In this document: positions 23,644 to 35,189 of the stretch, in pieces
How positions within the stretch are numbered: position 1 is the first letter of the stretch
Layout of the letters: every line of letters begins with the position of its first letter
Assembly: GCA_963573315.1 (NCBI GenBank)
Contig: OY752141.1
Span: forward strand, 1,860,001-1,924,000
Source: Entomortierella parvispora
Lineage: Eukaryota; Mortierellomycota; Mortierellomycetes; Mortierellales; Mortierellaceae
Reading direction: 5' to 3'
Length of the DNA stretch: 64,000 nucleotides
Translations under genes and position numbers: made by a program
The notes under the pieces: model-generated
Database searches by the model: none
Told to the model about the DNA's origin: nothing
Seen by the model: only the letters and a program-made list of their open reading frames with translations

Positions 23644-23826
23644 TTATTTCCAGATCCAAGGACAGCTGAAAGGATCGACGTGCCATTGACAGCCAGGGGC
23701 AGGGCCGAGATGATCGGGGGCAGCATCTTGGTGTTCTTCACCGGTGATAGGAGCTGCGCTTGTCAATGGAGTAATGACAACCAAGAGTGTCAGGAGAAGA
23801 ATGGAGACGTTAATGCGAGCGAACAT
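23644..23826 (-). CDS. Candidate small secreted peptide (60 aa)
   Basis: A single-exon frame with a clear signal peptide: a short basic start (MFARIN), about 17 hydrophobic residues and an SA-A cleavage context near residue 24. The predicted mature part is about 36 residues, begins APITGEE and ends CQWHVDPFSCPWIWK with two Cys eight residues apart and a Trp/Pro-rich tail. No family recognised. The layout fits a small secreted, effector-like protein. It stands alone, with a repeat element starting 77 bp upstream of its ATG. It could still be a chance frame, as the protein is short. Confidence 0.45.
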   Translation of the reverse strand: MFARINVSILLLTLLVVITPLTSAAPITGEEHQDAAPDHLGPAPGCQWHVDPFSCPWIWK

Positions 23827-23902
23827 TTTGGCGTTGGGATGAAACTGAAGGATTTTGCGAAAGATGAGGAAGATGTTGTAAAATGTTCGGTTTTATATAG
23901 TA

Positions 23903-24936
23903 CGGAGGTGTCTGTTTGTCGTCCAATTTTCTTATTTGTCGTCCAATGCTCTCTTGTTTATCGTCTGGATTTATGCACCGCGTCCTGGTCATACACCGCG
24001 AAATGCCTCGTTCGGGAAAGTGTCTATGGGACCAGGGCAAAATGCGTGACCAGGGCGCGGTGCATAAATCCAGACGATAAACAAGAGAGCATTGGTCGAC
24101 AAATAAGAGAATCGGACGACAAGGAAGAGGCTGTTGGACCGGACGACAAATAGACATTTCCGTTTTTCTTAGCTGTGATTCTTTCCCATGACCTGTTGTT
24201 CGCAACTCCTGAAATTTCTCACGAGCGCGATAAGCGTGATCTAAAAATCGCATCAGATAAACAAAGTGAGCGTGAACACAGCAATGGAGTGCACAAAAGA
24301 ACCCCAAAATCTCTCTTTGGTAATTCTTACGCTGCGATAGGTAATCGTGAAGATAATGTGCTCGAGGACCGTCCGTCTCATTGACGCAATCTTGAATGAC
24401 ATTGCGACAGAGATATAGAGCTCAAGAGCCGTTTTTCTCATTGTTCCTAAAACCAAGGCGTGTGAATACAACATTGTCCTGTCCGCCACCTACAAAGTTG
24501 TCACAGGTGGCGCGCCTGCTTCGTCCATTAGTCCTGCTTGTCCCTGTACCTGAAGTGCTGGAGGGTCGACCAGAATGCTCCTGTGATATTTCCCATCTCA
24601 CAAAAAGGAATGTCTGTGGATACCAGTGAACATACAAACATGGTCTCATCGTTTCTAGTTATCACTAAAAATCTTCCGTTTCAACACGGCCTGACACTCA
24701 AAAGCGCTTTTTTTTTTTTTCAATTGAAAGCTGCCAATTGCCATCATGTCTCCCCGCGACCTTTAGATTGCACTGGTGAGAAATTTCAGGGGTTGTGAAA
24801 GACAGTTCGTGGTAAAGAAGATGAGGTGACATTCTGGACGACAAACCAGATGACAGCTAAGAAAAACGGACGACAAACAAGAGCATCGCACAACAACTAA
24901 GAATTTGTAGGACAGGACAACAAATAGACACATCCG
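23903..24936. mobile_element. Fold-back / MITE-like element with inverted ends
   Basis: The left end (CGGAGGTGTCTGTTTGTCGT, from 23903) matches the reverse complement of the right end (CGGATGTGTCTATTTGTTGT, to 24936). A nested inverted pair, about 17 bp containing CAGCTAAGAAAAACGGA, lies near 24155-24172 and 24856-24873. Inside the left third is a large palindrome (23941-24098). The motif GTCGTCC recurs many times. No transposase is encoded and no clear target-site duplication was found, so the exact borders are uncertain. The structure suggests a non-autonomous DNA element, possibly one element inserted into another. Confidence 0.6.
23941..24098. repeat. Near-perfect inverted repeat, 52-bp arms
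   Basis: Left arm 23941-23991 and right arm 24047-24098 are reverse complements with about two mismatches. They enclose a 55-bp loop. The arms contain TGTTTATCGTCTGGATTTAT. Outward of the arms the similarity continues to the element's GTCGTCC-containing ends, with about 26 bp missing on the left side between two GTCGTCC copies. Confidence 0.85.
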
Positions 24937-27697
24937 GACGCGAGGGATGCATTGGCGTAGACCTAATAAAAATGTAAAAATTCTATTGGTTATTCAAAGG
25001 GAGGCGAGGGATGAGTTTTCCAATACACAAAGACAATCGATGACAGGAGGTGTACAACTAATTTCATGGGGTAAATAATAATTCCACTAGAAGAATACAA
25101 TGCCCCGGGTGGGGTCGTTCATGTGCTGGTGGTGGTGAAGAGGAAGAAGAGGAGGAGGAAGAAGAGGAGGAGGAGATGGCGATGGTGGAAGTGGTGGGGT
25201 CACTGATGTGGCAATGGTCGCGGCTATGAAAATTGTGACGGGAGGGGTGACGGGGCAGATTGAACCTTTAATTCAAGCCCTGTTTCTCCGACGCGTTTGC
25301 TGAAATCAAGACTGGAGATAGGATGCAGCCTCGCTGACTCCTTCAGATCTCAGGTTGTTCAAGACCAGGGTGGTGAAAAGCCAGTGGAAGGGAAGGGAGG
25401 TAGAGCTACTTATAGTGGTCTCCTGGCCCACAATTGATCCCCTAGCCCCAATTGAAGTATCGCGCGTGTCCACATCTTGCACAACATTTGCTCCTTCGCA
25501 AACGGCTTCCTCCCTTACTCTCCCTCTCTTTGTGATGACGGCGTGCCTCCTTTGGAGGCTCAGATCGGGCTTACGCCCTCACGCGCCTGGGCCAACTGGC
25601 TTTTGGCAAAAGGAGGCCATGGTTCGGGTTAGCGACCTCACGCGCAAAGATTGCGGTGCGCTTCGCACTGGTTTGTGTTGAGGGGCGTTGCCTCCTTCGG
25701 AGGGTTCGGGCCACGGTCCTCAAGCGCCACTCAAGCTCCATTGGTTGCGCTTCGCGCTCCCAAAATACTGTAAAAAAGTAGGGTCCTTGGGTGAAGACAA
25801 CACGCAGTCCTGTGAGTGAGAATGACGGTGGGTACGGATGTTTTACACGAGGCCCATACACACGCCTGACGACATGACCGACAAGTCAACGCGAGAAGCA
25901 GCCCGAGGCACTGGTCTTTTATTTTATAAAGGTCTATTTCATATTGAGAGATCAGCGCGAGTCGTGAAGGGCACAATGGACGGAGAATTTTTGTCCGCAA
26001 GATGACCATCTTGGTTGCGAGGGAAGATCTGTCTGGTTCGCATACAATGCAGCGGTTTCTGCGGTTGTACATCTGTTATCCCCAGTCAGGAGCATGAAGG
26101 TCTAGGACCACATTTGACACTACGCAAGACTCTTGCACTGCGCAAAGGAAAGAAACACCCCTCTCTTGCCCTCAGCCATTCTTTCTCTCTCGTCCCCACC
26201 ATACATTCTTCTTGGCTCCAGATCTTTTCTCTCTGTTCTTCTTCTAGAAGGGGCGGGTTATGCTCTAGTCCATACACCATACTCAGGGCGATCAGGAACC
26301 GAAGGTATCAGAGAGGAAACTTCTTGATCTTTCCTGTTTCGTACACCAGAGCGTTCTCTCCCGAAGAAACAGTGCATGTCTCTATCATGACTGGGACGCT
26401 TTGAGGAGAACTAACCGAGGCACAACATGGCACTGCACACGGCGCTGGTGAGACGGTCGAGCAAAAGAGAGAAATATGTTTCCTGTAAAGAATAAAAAAA
26501 ATCCCTCGCTGCGGTCTCGCGCCAGTTGCACCAGAGCCCTGGCTGGTAGAGACATGCGAATGGGAGGGATGGAGGTGGTCCTGATGCATTTTCTTTTATT
26601 CTTTCTTGTCGCATTGACCTTCATCGCAAAGATTCAGAATGGACCTTCCTTGGCTGCGTTGCACAGAAAAACCAAAGGCACAGCCTTCAGTTTTCAAAAG
26701 GGAGGAAAGTCGTTCTCACTGTGATATAGCTTGCTGAGGCAATCAATCCTGCTTTGACTTGGCTCATTGAGGGCCGTGCCCAATCTCCAGTACCGCGTTG
26801 GAATCGTGAGGATTCCTTGGAGGACGATGGACTCCTTTCAATAGATGTTAATGTTATCGTCCTCATTTTTACCACAGTCAGCCCCGAGGTCAGCGATTGG
26901 ATCTATACGAAAATCCTCATTATTGCCCCCAGTCGCCAAGCTTCGTAGGCAGAGTCCTGGGGGAGATCTGGAGGTGGATAGTGAAATCACTGAATCTCAA
27001 ACCCACAAAAACGACGAGCGATGTACCATCAGGCTGGAGCAGAATTTTGCACCAGTGGCCCTGGGCTTGCAAGTTTTGTGCTACGTCTCTTGGCCCCAGT
27101 TTTGAAGCTCTCCGTTCCTTTTCTTATCCCCTAGCACGGACTCGACAACAGGAAATCAGGACCACCTTCCGGACGGGTCTGAATGTGAGAAGAACTTCGA
27201 CATGATCCCACTCATCATGGAAGGACAGGACAGACACAGTAAGAAAATAGAGTTTCTAGAAAATATGCTGGCAGACCCATCATGCACAGGGAGAGTAAAG
27301 AGACATACCGGAAATCATGAAAGACCATTGAGAATTTCATCCAGGATCAGTTTGGCGTATACATGACTTTACTTTTGTCAGATGGAAAGTCAATGAACAC
27401 AGCATGCCAGCACAGCAAAGCATCCGTCATACTTGGTATCGCGCACTGAAAGACTGACATTTTTGGCTATGGTTGCCCTGCATTCTGTTTACTTTTTCAC
27501 GTCACGAATCACATGGCACTTCCACTGCTCTTGATCCCCTAACCGCAACAGAAACATAAAATCATTCATTATTACAGTTTCGAGTACTAGGAGATTCATA
27601 GTACTGTGTAGTCATATTGAGCAAACGTTCACTATAAGGCGTATTCACTGCAGACGGTCCAATATAATGAGGGACAGACGTTACTATTTTCAATTTT
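24937..27697. other. Accessory desert without a supported gene
   Basis: About 2.8 kb. Contents: a GA/GGT-rich simple-sequence tract at about 25126-25200, the second GC-hairpin repeat (25545-25767), and small open frames of coding-like composition at 26754-27205 (for example DDGLLSIDVNVIVLIF) that could be relics. None shows a family motif or joins convincingly by splicing. No tRNA or rRNA was recognised. Confidence 0.5.
25545..25767 (+). repeat. GC-rich hairpin repeat, copy 2
   Basis: Same family and orientation as 22690-22900. Palindromes include CCTCCTTCGGAGG near 25690, GTGCGCTTCGCAC near 25660 and GCGCTTCGCGC near 25750, and it also ends CTCCCAAAA. Between copies the hairpin stems are kept while loops and spacers differ. 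Confidence 0.75.
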
Positions 27698-30600
27698 TTA
27701 TTTAGCAGCGAGGTACTTTACGGCCGACAACGTAGAACGGCAGCCCAATCTCGATGCTACTGACAATCTGACATACTCAGACTCATCTTTGAGTGCAGCA
27801 ATGAGGGGCTGGATGACTGCTTCTGGCAAGGGAGATTGGTTGCTCAGCGCCAATGCGGCTGATAATCTGACATGCTCATCCTTATCCTTGAGTGCTACAA
27901 TGAGGGATTGGATGGCTGATTTTGGCAAATCAGACTCGTTGATCATTGCCGATGCCGCCAAAGATCTGACATCCTCAGACTCATCCTCGAGCACAGTAAC
28001 GAGGGACTGGATAGCTGATTCTGGTAAAAAAGTTTGCTTGTCCAATACCCAAGATGCTGAAGATCTGACATCCTCATCTTCATCCTTGAGTGCAGAGATG
28101 AGGGACTGGATGGCTGATTCCGATAAATTAGAGTGCTTGACTAATACTGAGAACGCTGAATTCCTGACATCCACTCGTCTATCCTTGAATGCAGCGATGA
28201 AAGATTGAATGACTGATTCTGGTAAGGTGACTTGGTTGCCCAACGCCGATGCAGCTAAAGATCTGACATACTTAGACTCATCCTCAAGTGCAGCAATGAG
28301 GCACGGTATGGCTGATTCTGGCAACATGGGCTGCCTGCCCAGTGCCGAAGCTGCTGATGATCTGACTTGCTCTACCGCATCTTTTAGTGCTTCCATGAGG
28401 GCCTGGATGGCTGATTTTTGCAACGTGAACTGATTGTCCAATACCCATGCTGCCAAAGACCTGACATTATCATCTTCATCCTTGAGTGCAGAAATGATGG
28501 ACTGGATGGCTGATTCCGATAAATTAGAGTGCTTGACTAATGCTGAGAATGCTGAATTCCTGACATTCACTCGTTTATCCTTGAATGCAGCGATGAAAGA
28601 CTGAATGGCTGATCCTGGTAAGGTGGATTGGTTGCTCAATGCCAAGGCTGCTGATGATCTGACGTCCTCAGATTCATCACTGAGTGCAGCAATGAGGCAC
28701 GGTATGGTTGATTCTGGCAACGCAGGCTGCCTGCCCAATGCCGAAGCTGCTGATGATCTGACTTGCTCCACCGCATCTTTTGGTGCTTTCATGAGGGCCT
28801 GAATGGCTGATTTTGGCAACGTGTACTGTTTGCTCGATGTCGACTCTGCTGAAGGCCTTATTCTCTTATCTCCATCCTTGAGTGTAGAAATGAGGGACTG
28901 GATGGCTGATTCTGTCAATGCAGACTGTCTGCCCAATGCTGATGCTGCTGAAGATCGGACATCATAATCTGAATCTATCAGTGCAACGATGAGGGACAGG
29001 ATGGCTGATTCTGGCACCATGGGCAGCTTGACCAATACCGAGAGGGCTGAGGATCTGACATACCCAGCCTCATCACTGAGTGCACTGATGAGGGACTGGA
29101 TGGCTGATTCTGGTAACATGGGCTGCTTGACCAATACCGAGAGAGCTGAGGACCTGACATACCCAGCCTCATCACTGAGTGCGCTGATGAGGGACTGGAT
29201 GGCTGATTCTGGCAACATGGGCTGCGTGTACAATACCGATAGGGCTGAAGATCGGACATCCACAGCCTCATCACTGAGTGCAGAAATGAGGGACTGGGCG
29301 GCTGATTCTGTCAATGTACACTGTCTGCCCAATGCTGATGCTGCTGAAGATCGGACATCATCATTTGAATCCTTGAGTGCACCGATAAGGGCCTGGATAG
29401 CTGATTCAGGCAACGTAGATTGATTACCCAATGCCGACGCTGCTAAAGATCTGACATACTCTGCCTCGTCCTCGACTGCGGCAATGAGGCACTGTACGGC
29501 TGATTCTGGCAACGTAGACTGGTTGCCCAATGTCGATACAGCTGAAGATCTCACGCCCTCATCTTCATCCTTGAGTGCACCGATGAGGGAGTGGATGGCT
29601 GATTCTGACAACATGGGCAGCTTGACCAATACCGAGAGGGCTGAGGACCTGACATCCACAGCCTCATTACTGAGTGTAGCAATGAGGGACTGGACGGCTG
29701 ATTCTGGCAACATGGGCAGCTTGACCAATACCGAGAGGACTGAGGACCTGACATCCACAGCCTCATCACTGAGTGCAGCAATGAGGGACTGGACGGCTGA
29801 TTCTGGCAACATGGGCTGCTTGACCAATATTGATATTGCTGAAGTCCTGACACCCACTCGTCCATCCTTGAGTGCAGCAATTAATGACTGGATGGCTGAT
29901 TCTGGCAAGGTAGCCTGGGTGTCCAATACCGATAATGCTGAAGACCTGACATCCACTCGCCCATCCTTGAGTATAAAAATGAGGAACTGGATGGCTGATT
30001 CTGGCAACGTGGAAAGCATGTTCAGAGCTGATAATGCTGATGATCTGACATCCTCATCTTCGTCCTTGAGCGCAGCAATGAGGGACTGGATGGCTGACTC
30101 TGACAATGTATATTGGTTGCCTAACGCGGTTGCTGCTGAAGACCTGACATCCACAGCCTCATCCTTGAGGGCAGCAATGAGGGACTGTATGGCTAATTCT
30201 GGCAACGTAGATTGGCTGCCTAATGCTGATGCCGATGAATACCTGACATCATCATATTCATCCTTGAGTGCGCCGATAAGGGCCTGGATAGCTGATTCAG
30301 GCAACGTAGATTGATTACCCAATGCCGATGCTGCTAAAGATCTGACATACTCTGCCTCGTCCTCGACTGCGGCAATGAGGCACTGTACGGCTGATTCTGG
30401 CAACGTAGACTGGTTGCCCAATGTCGATACAGCTGAAGATCTCATGCCCTCATCTTCATTCTTGAGTGCAGCAATGAAGGACTGGATAACTGATTCTGGC
30501 AACGCGGACTGGGTGTCCAATGCCGTTGCTGATGAAGATCCTACATTCTCGGCCTCATCCTTGGCTTCATCCTTGAGTGTAGTATTGAGGAACTGAATGG

Positions 30601-31581
30601 TCGGTTTGACTTTAGAGTCATTCGTGGAGACGATATTTGTAGCCTCAGTATTCGGTAGAGTGGGAGTGGGCACCCTGCCTTCGAACAATTGTTGATCACC
30701 TGCTATATCGGTTGATGCTATCGAGACATTCTGCGTTTCTGGCAGAGTCTTTAGTTCGTTTGATTTCAGGGGATGATCTGACGGCGATTCATTGAACTGG
30801 TGGACGTGAGGTACTAAAACTGAGATGGGCGATGTTGGAAACAACCGTCTTTCCATAACAGCATTCGAATTTGCTTCGAGTGACTCTGATTCTGCTCCGA
30901 GTCCATTGGAGCTGAATTGGGAAATCTGAAGTGATTGCTCCGTTATAAGTGCGATTCTTTGAGGAATCGGTGGCAGCTCCGATTCTGAACCTAGATGCGA
31001 CGCCGAAGGTTTCTTTCTGGGAAAGATCTTGCTCAACCTCATGCGGAAGAGAGTAGATGCCAGCAGCTTCCTGCCTGGCTCAATTCTGGGTCCCTGACTT
31101 AGTATGTTGAAATTGGGATCAAGATCGAGGTTGTCGGGGACTATCCAAATGATATCTTTGCTGTATTCTATTCGAAAGGGCACGAGTCTGCGAGGAGGAT
31201 TGTTCGTCAATTCACAAACTCAAATTTGATGACATTTACTGTACAGTAGCAGCAAGACACTTACACTTGTCCGTCGTCCATCAAGAATGCGACTCGTTCG
31301 CTGTCCTTATTTTGGATGAAGAGAGTCCCCTTGTACACTCTCAACAGGTCGCTCCAATAGACGACATTTTTCTTAGTCTTCAAGTCCATTTGCGTCTCAA
31401 TCTTGAACTCTTGTTTCTTTCCATTGTTTTGCTGTGATTTACATTCTTGATCAGTAGAGAGAACCCGGAAAACTTGGACAGGTTGTGGGTTGCCTTTGAA
31501 GACATCATTCTTCTTCTCGGGAGGCAGGCCGATACCCAAGGACCTGGTATCTCTGGATGATGATAGGGACACCTTGATCAT
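27698..31581 (-). CDS. HEAT-repeat protein with module shared with its divergent neighbour
   Basis: Two exons (31581-31265 and 31187-27698) join in phase (phase 2, donor GTAAGT, acceptor CAG) to 1,268 aa. Residues about 35-125 form an N-terminal module: PVQVFRVLS, a Lys-rich turn, FKIETQMDLKT, then RVAFLMDDGQV | LVPFRIEYSKDIIWIV, where the bar marks the intron. The neighbouring plus-strand gene has the same module and the same intron. A Ser-rich linker follows. From about residue 330 to the end there are about 28 tandem 33-residue repeats of the HEAT (PBS-lyase-like) type, with consensus LPESAIQSLIAALKDE then VRSSAASAL. Such solenoids bind proteins. No NACHT or NB-ARC motif was found. No signal peptide is seen. 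Function is unknown; a recognition or scaffold role is inference. Confidence 0.8.
27745..30523 (-). repeat. Tandem 99-bp coding repeat array (about 28 units)
   Basis: The HEAT units repeat at 99 bp in the DNA; for example GATGAGGGAC on the plus strand recurs about every 99 bp. There is also higher-order structure: a block of roughly 200 bp at about 29365-29570 is nearly identical to 30256-30461, exactly 891 bp (nine units) away, and units near 29040-29230 are nearly identical to each other. This pattern shows recent unit duplication or gene conversion. Confidence 0.85.
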
Positions 31582-31955
31582 GATGCGTGCCGGTGGTACC
31601 CTGGAGGAGAGGATCTTAGCAGTTTGTCCGTGGAAGCAAGGAAAGGATAAGGGTGAAGAACGTTTTGACGGGAAGGAAGGCGAAATAGATAAAAAAAAAA
31701 CTCGTGACAGGGATTGATCAAATACAAAGTGACGAGAGCCCTTGGCAAAGCAGGGGTGTGCTGCAGCACTGTGACCACCGCACTCTGTCCCGTTGTGATG
31801 GATGTGAAGGAAGGCGAAGTAACAAAAAAGAGAGAAGAGCTCACGACGGAGGGAGATCGAACACAAAGCGAAAGCCCTGTGGCCACTTCCACTTTTCCCA
31901 CCCTTCCCCTCCTTTCTTATCTCCATATTTCTTTTGCCCCATCGCTACTTCTCCG
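31582..31955. promoter_or_regulatory. Bidirectional promoter region of the module-sharing pair
   Basis: Only 374 bp separate the two ATGs of the divergent HEAT and LRR-like genes. Both transcripts must start here. The plus-strand end is CT-rich (31890-31950). No specific operator-like site was identified. Confidence 0.6.
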
Positions 31956-34900
31956 ATGTCAATGACAGAGCTCCCCGATCCTCAAGGGCATTTCAACATC
32001 CAGCCTCATAGCCCCATAACCTCATTTACATCCACTACGTCTTTGACAGGCAGCCACCTACTTGACCTATTACCGGTGCAAAGATTAAAGAAAAGCGGTG
32101 ACGGCCAAGATATCTTCAGAATGAGAACGCAGTGGGACGACGCCCACCAAAAACCATATCTAAGGATGGATATGATTGAAGCTCAGTTCAGGGGGGAAAT
32201 TGTGGATTACATCGAGGTTGACGACATCCGCGTCCCCTTTTTGCTAGATCAAAATAACGTATTGTAAGGCCCATTCCGGATCTTGACTATGTGTTAAAGA
32301 GCGTGGAGTTGGACATGAGATTTTCTGACACCCCTACCCCCTCCTTTCCTCCTTTGAAATAGATACCATCCTTTGAGAACACCGTATAATGAGGGCATCC
32401 TTGTTCTCTACATGATAGAGAAGTCGACTCAAGCACCCGCTCAACAAGAAGATACTCTGTCAGAAGTGTTGCGCTTCCTGGAGAGGATGTCCATGTCACT
32501 GCTTCAAGCAATCAACGAAAATAACAGCCATAACACTGACATTTTCAGGGCAGCAATTATGGAGAATATGGCCTTCATCCGAAACCACCCCGCTGATGAC
32601 GCAAAGATTGCCACCACAAGACTAGAAGAGCTCTTGAGTTATCCCGTACCTCGTTATTTTTTCGTGCACCTGCGAAAAAAGAACATTGTTCGGAAGACTC
32701 TTCGGATGTATCTACTCTGTGAAAGTGGTATCTATCATCATGGCGAAGACGAAGACCATGATGATAGCGATGACGATGACGATGAGAAGAGCAAACATAA
32801 CCGCAGCCACGATACAGTACGTCGCCCCATGGGACCAAGATTGACACATATTTCTGATCGAAAGCAAGAACTGCCCAACGAGGATTTCGAAAAGGATGAC
32901 TCAGCCATGATGCATCTTTCCAACCATCCTGGTTACAAGATCATCGACAGCTCAACCTTTTGCAAGAACTACGGTCACTATGTACTGAAAGTCATGCAAG
33001 TCCTGCACTTCAGTGTCGTTCTAGCGGGAATCGTTGTCCCCGGTCTAACGGCTTTAGGACACTCGGCTTTGTACACAAGTGTTCAAGCATTCCTCAACTA
33101 CGGTAACCAGAGCTTTAGTGAGCCATGGATACACACCATGGAATATGTCGCCAAGACGATCAAAGCCGAGCTGCAGCTGAAAGAACGAGACCATGACACA
33201 GACCTGCGTGCGCTTTTGCCTCTGGATGACAGCGAGTACAGGCAATTCGTGGAGTTTTTGAAGCAATTGGATCCTCGTAGAGAGTACGGCTACTTAAAAG
33301 CAGTCTTCTGCCCAAGAACTGGACATTTCCAGTGGCTATGTAGGGATCACGCTCAAATGTCCAAGAGAGGAGAGCAACGCGTTAATTCTCTGGAAGCAGT
33401 TGTACACAACATGAGGAATGCCTACAACGGCGACATGACGTATGGCAAGGATCTGATATATTTTGATCGAGTGACAGGCGAGCTTGGTATTATTCTTTTA
33501 CCCGGAAGCAAGGCCATGGTTCAGCTATACGGGACCTTCGTGGTGACACCGGGGATAAAGAAAGTGGTAGTAGCTCTGCCAGCAACTACGTCTGAACGTG
33601 ACTTTGACGCATTGATCAAAGCCCTTGATCAGAGCAACACCCCCGTCATCTCTCTGGATGGAAGTCATCTCCAAAAAGCAGGTTCATGGTCCAACTCGAT
33701 TCTTCAGGCCTTGACCAACAAGCGATGTCAAACGCTGCAAGTGAAAGAATTCAACGATTTTTTCAAGAACATCACCAAGACCAAATGTTTCAAACCGTCG
33801 TTCTGGCTCAGGCACCTGCACCTGCAATGCGTCCTTCATACCGATCAGCAATCAACGCTGCGAAAGATACTTGGTCTCTGTCCCGCGCTGCAGAATCTTA
33901 CAATCAAAACCGAGTACAACGAACAACTTCGGCAGGATGTCTGTTGCGATCTTCCTCGATTGCGACGTTTGACAGTGCTCGGCTTGGATGGGAACGATCA
34001 CGATACCATCTTGCAATTTTCAAAGGATGACAAAGGCGCTGTTATATACACTATCGAGGTCCAAGTGGTTGAGGGTGGTCTCCCCATATTGATCCCAGCC
34101 ATCCTTCCCTATCTTACAACCCTTCGGATCAACAATCAAAGGGAACTCAACCAAGACCTCATCGAGAGTCTGAAGTCTCTAATTCCCATATGTCCTAAAT
34201 TGGCGACCGTCAGCGTTCAGTTAGCTTTGCAGCACCTCGGAAAACTCGCCAACCTCTTGGAGAAATATTTTACGCCGGCGCTGAACGTAAAAGTGCGATA
34301 CTTCAATCTGCGATCTCTCGAAAGTGAACACCAGGTGGCGATGATGGTCAAGCTTCAAGGACCTTCCACTATCGACAAATCTATTGAGATTGAGATGACG
34401 GAAAATAGTGAAGGGAACGATCACCTGAAGATGATCTTTCAGAGTTACGGATCGCACGTAAAATTTCTGGTCTTCAATGGTTCCACGGATGACAGTCTGC
34501 TTGAGGCGTATATTGCATCCATTGCAGACAACCCTTCGGAACTCGGCGTGCTTAGTGTTGATTCTTCCGGATTGTCCACCAATTGTTGTCTCCAAACAAT
34601 CTTGGATCGCTCTCCGAGTTTAGGCACACTGGAACTCTCTCTCTCTTCTCTTGAAACCGAAGACCAGCTACAAAAAGCAAAGAGCTTCATCGAACTTTAC
34701 GGCGAAAAAACAACCAACCTGCAGCTCAGTGGCAATGGCTCGAACTGGCTCTCTGGAATAGGGGTTGGCCGATCTCAACTGAAGAGGCTCCAGTATTTAG
34801 TGATCGCAACTGATGACATGGCAAACGTTGAGAGCTATTCAGTCAACCAAATCCTCAAACTCATCTCGTCACCGACTTCTGGCGATATTCTATCTCTCCG

Positions 34901-35189
34901 ATCCGTGTCCCTTTGTCGCTCCAAGTTTTCCAGCTCAGATTGGAAGACAATATTGTCTGGATTAGACATGAGGACACTGGAACACCTGAGCTTCGAGGGC
35001 ACCAACTTTGAATTGGGCCAAATGAAGGCGCTTGCTCGTAAAATACCTAACCCAACGGCACTCCCCTTGCGCGAACTGGTTATTCGAAAAACGCCCGCTG
35101 CCAAGGATAAAAAACGTGGCGAGGTTGAGACTGATCTGCTTCTGCGACTACCGAGTATTAGGGTCATAGTTGATGAGGTCGACCTATAA
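31956..35189 (+). CDS. LRR-like protein with module shared with its divergent neighbour
   Basis: Two exons (31956-32263 and 32363-35189; donor GTAAGG, acceptor TAG, phase 2) give 1,044 aa. The N-terminal module, residues about 38-120, has PVQRLKKSG, FRMRTQWDDAHQ, RVPFLLDQNNV, then the intron, then HPLRTPYNEGILVLYMI. It aligns with the neighbour's module. An acidic Asp-rich stretch (about 230-245), a hydrophobic segment (about 309-338) and a conserved-looking CPRTGHFQWLCRDHA block (about 418-433) follow. The C-terminal half is made of irregular leucine-rich repeats (LRHLHLQ, LQNLTIKTE, LRRLTVLGLDG, LEHLSFEGTNFELGQ). I recall large LRR families of this build in Mortierella-type fungi, but no function is known to me. 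The hydrophobic segment is weak as a membrane anchor. Confidence 0.8.

Noticed and set aside
27789-30314. Series of plus-strand open frames with repeated MADSGN-like units
   Set aside because: They are the antisense reading of the 99-bp HEAT repeats, which keep the opposite frame open by periodicity.
27745-30523. CRISPR-like array
   Set aside because: The 99-bp units are protein-coding, vary like HEAT repeats, lack unique spacers, and the genome is eukaryotic.
27698-31581. NLR (NACHT or NB-ARC) domain in the HEAT-repeat protein
   Set aside because: No Walker A (GxxxxGKS/T) or other P-loop motif was found in the 1,268 residues.
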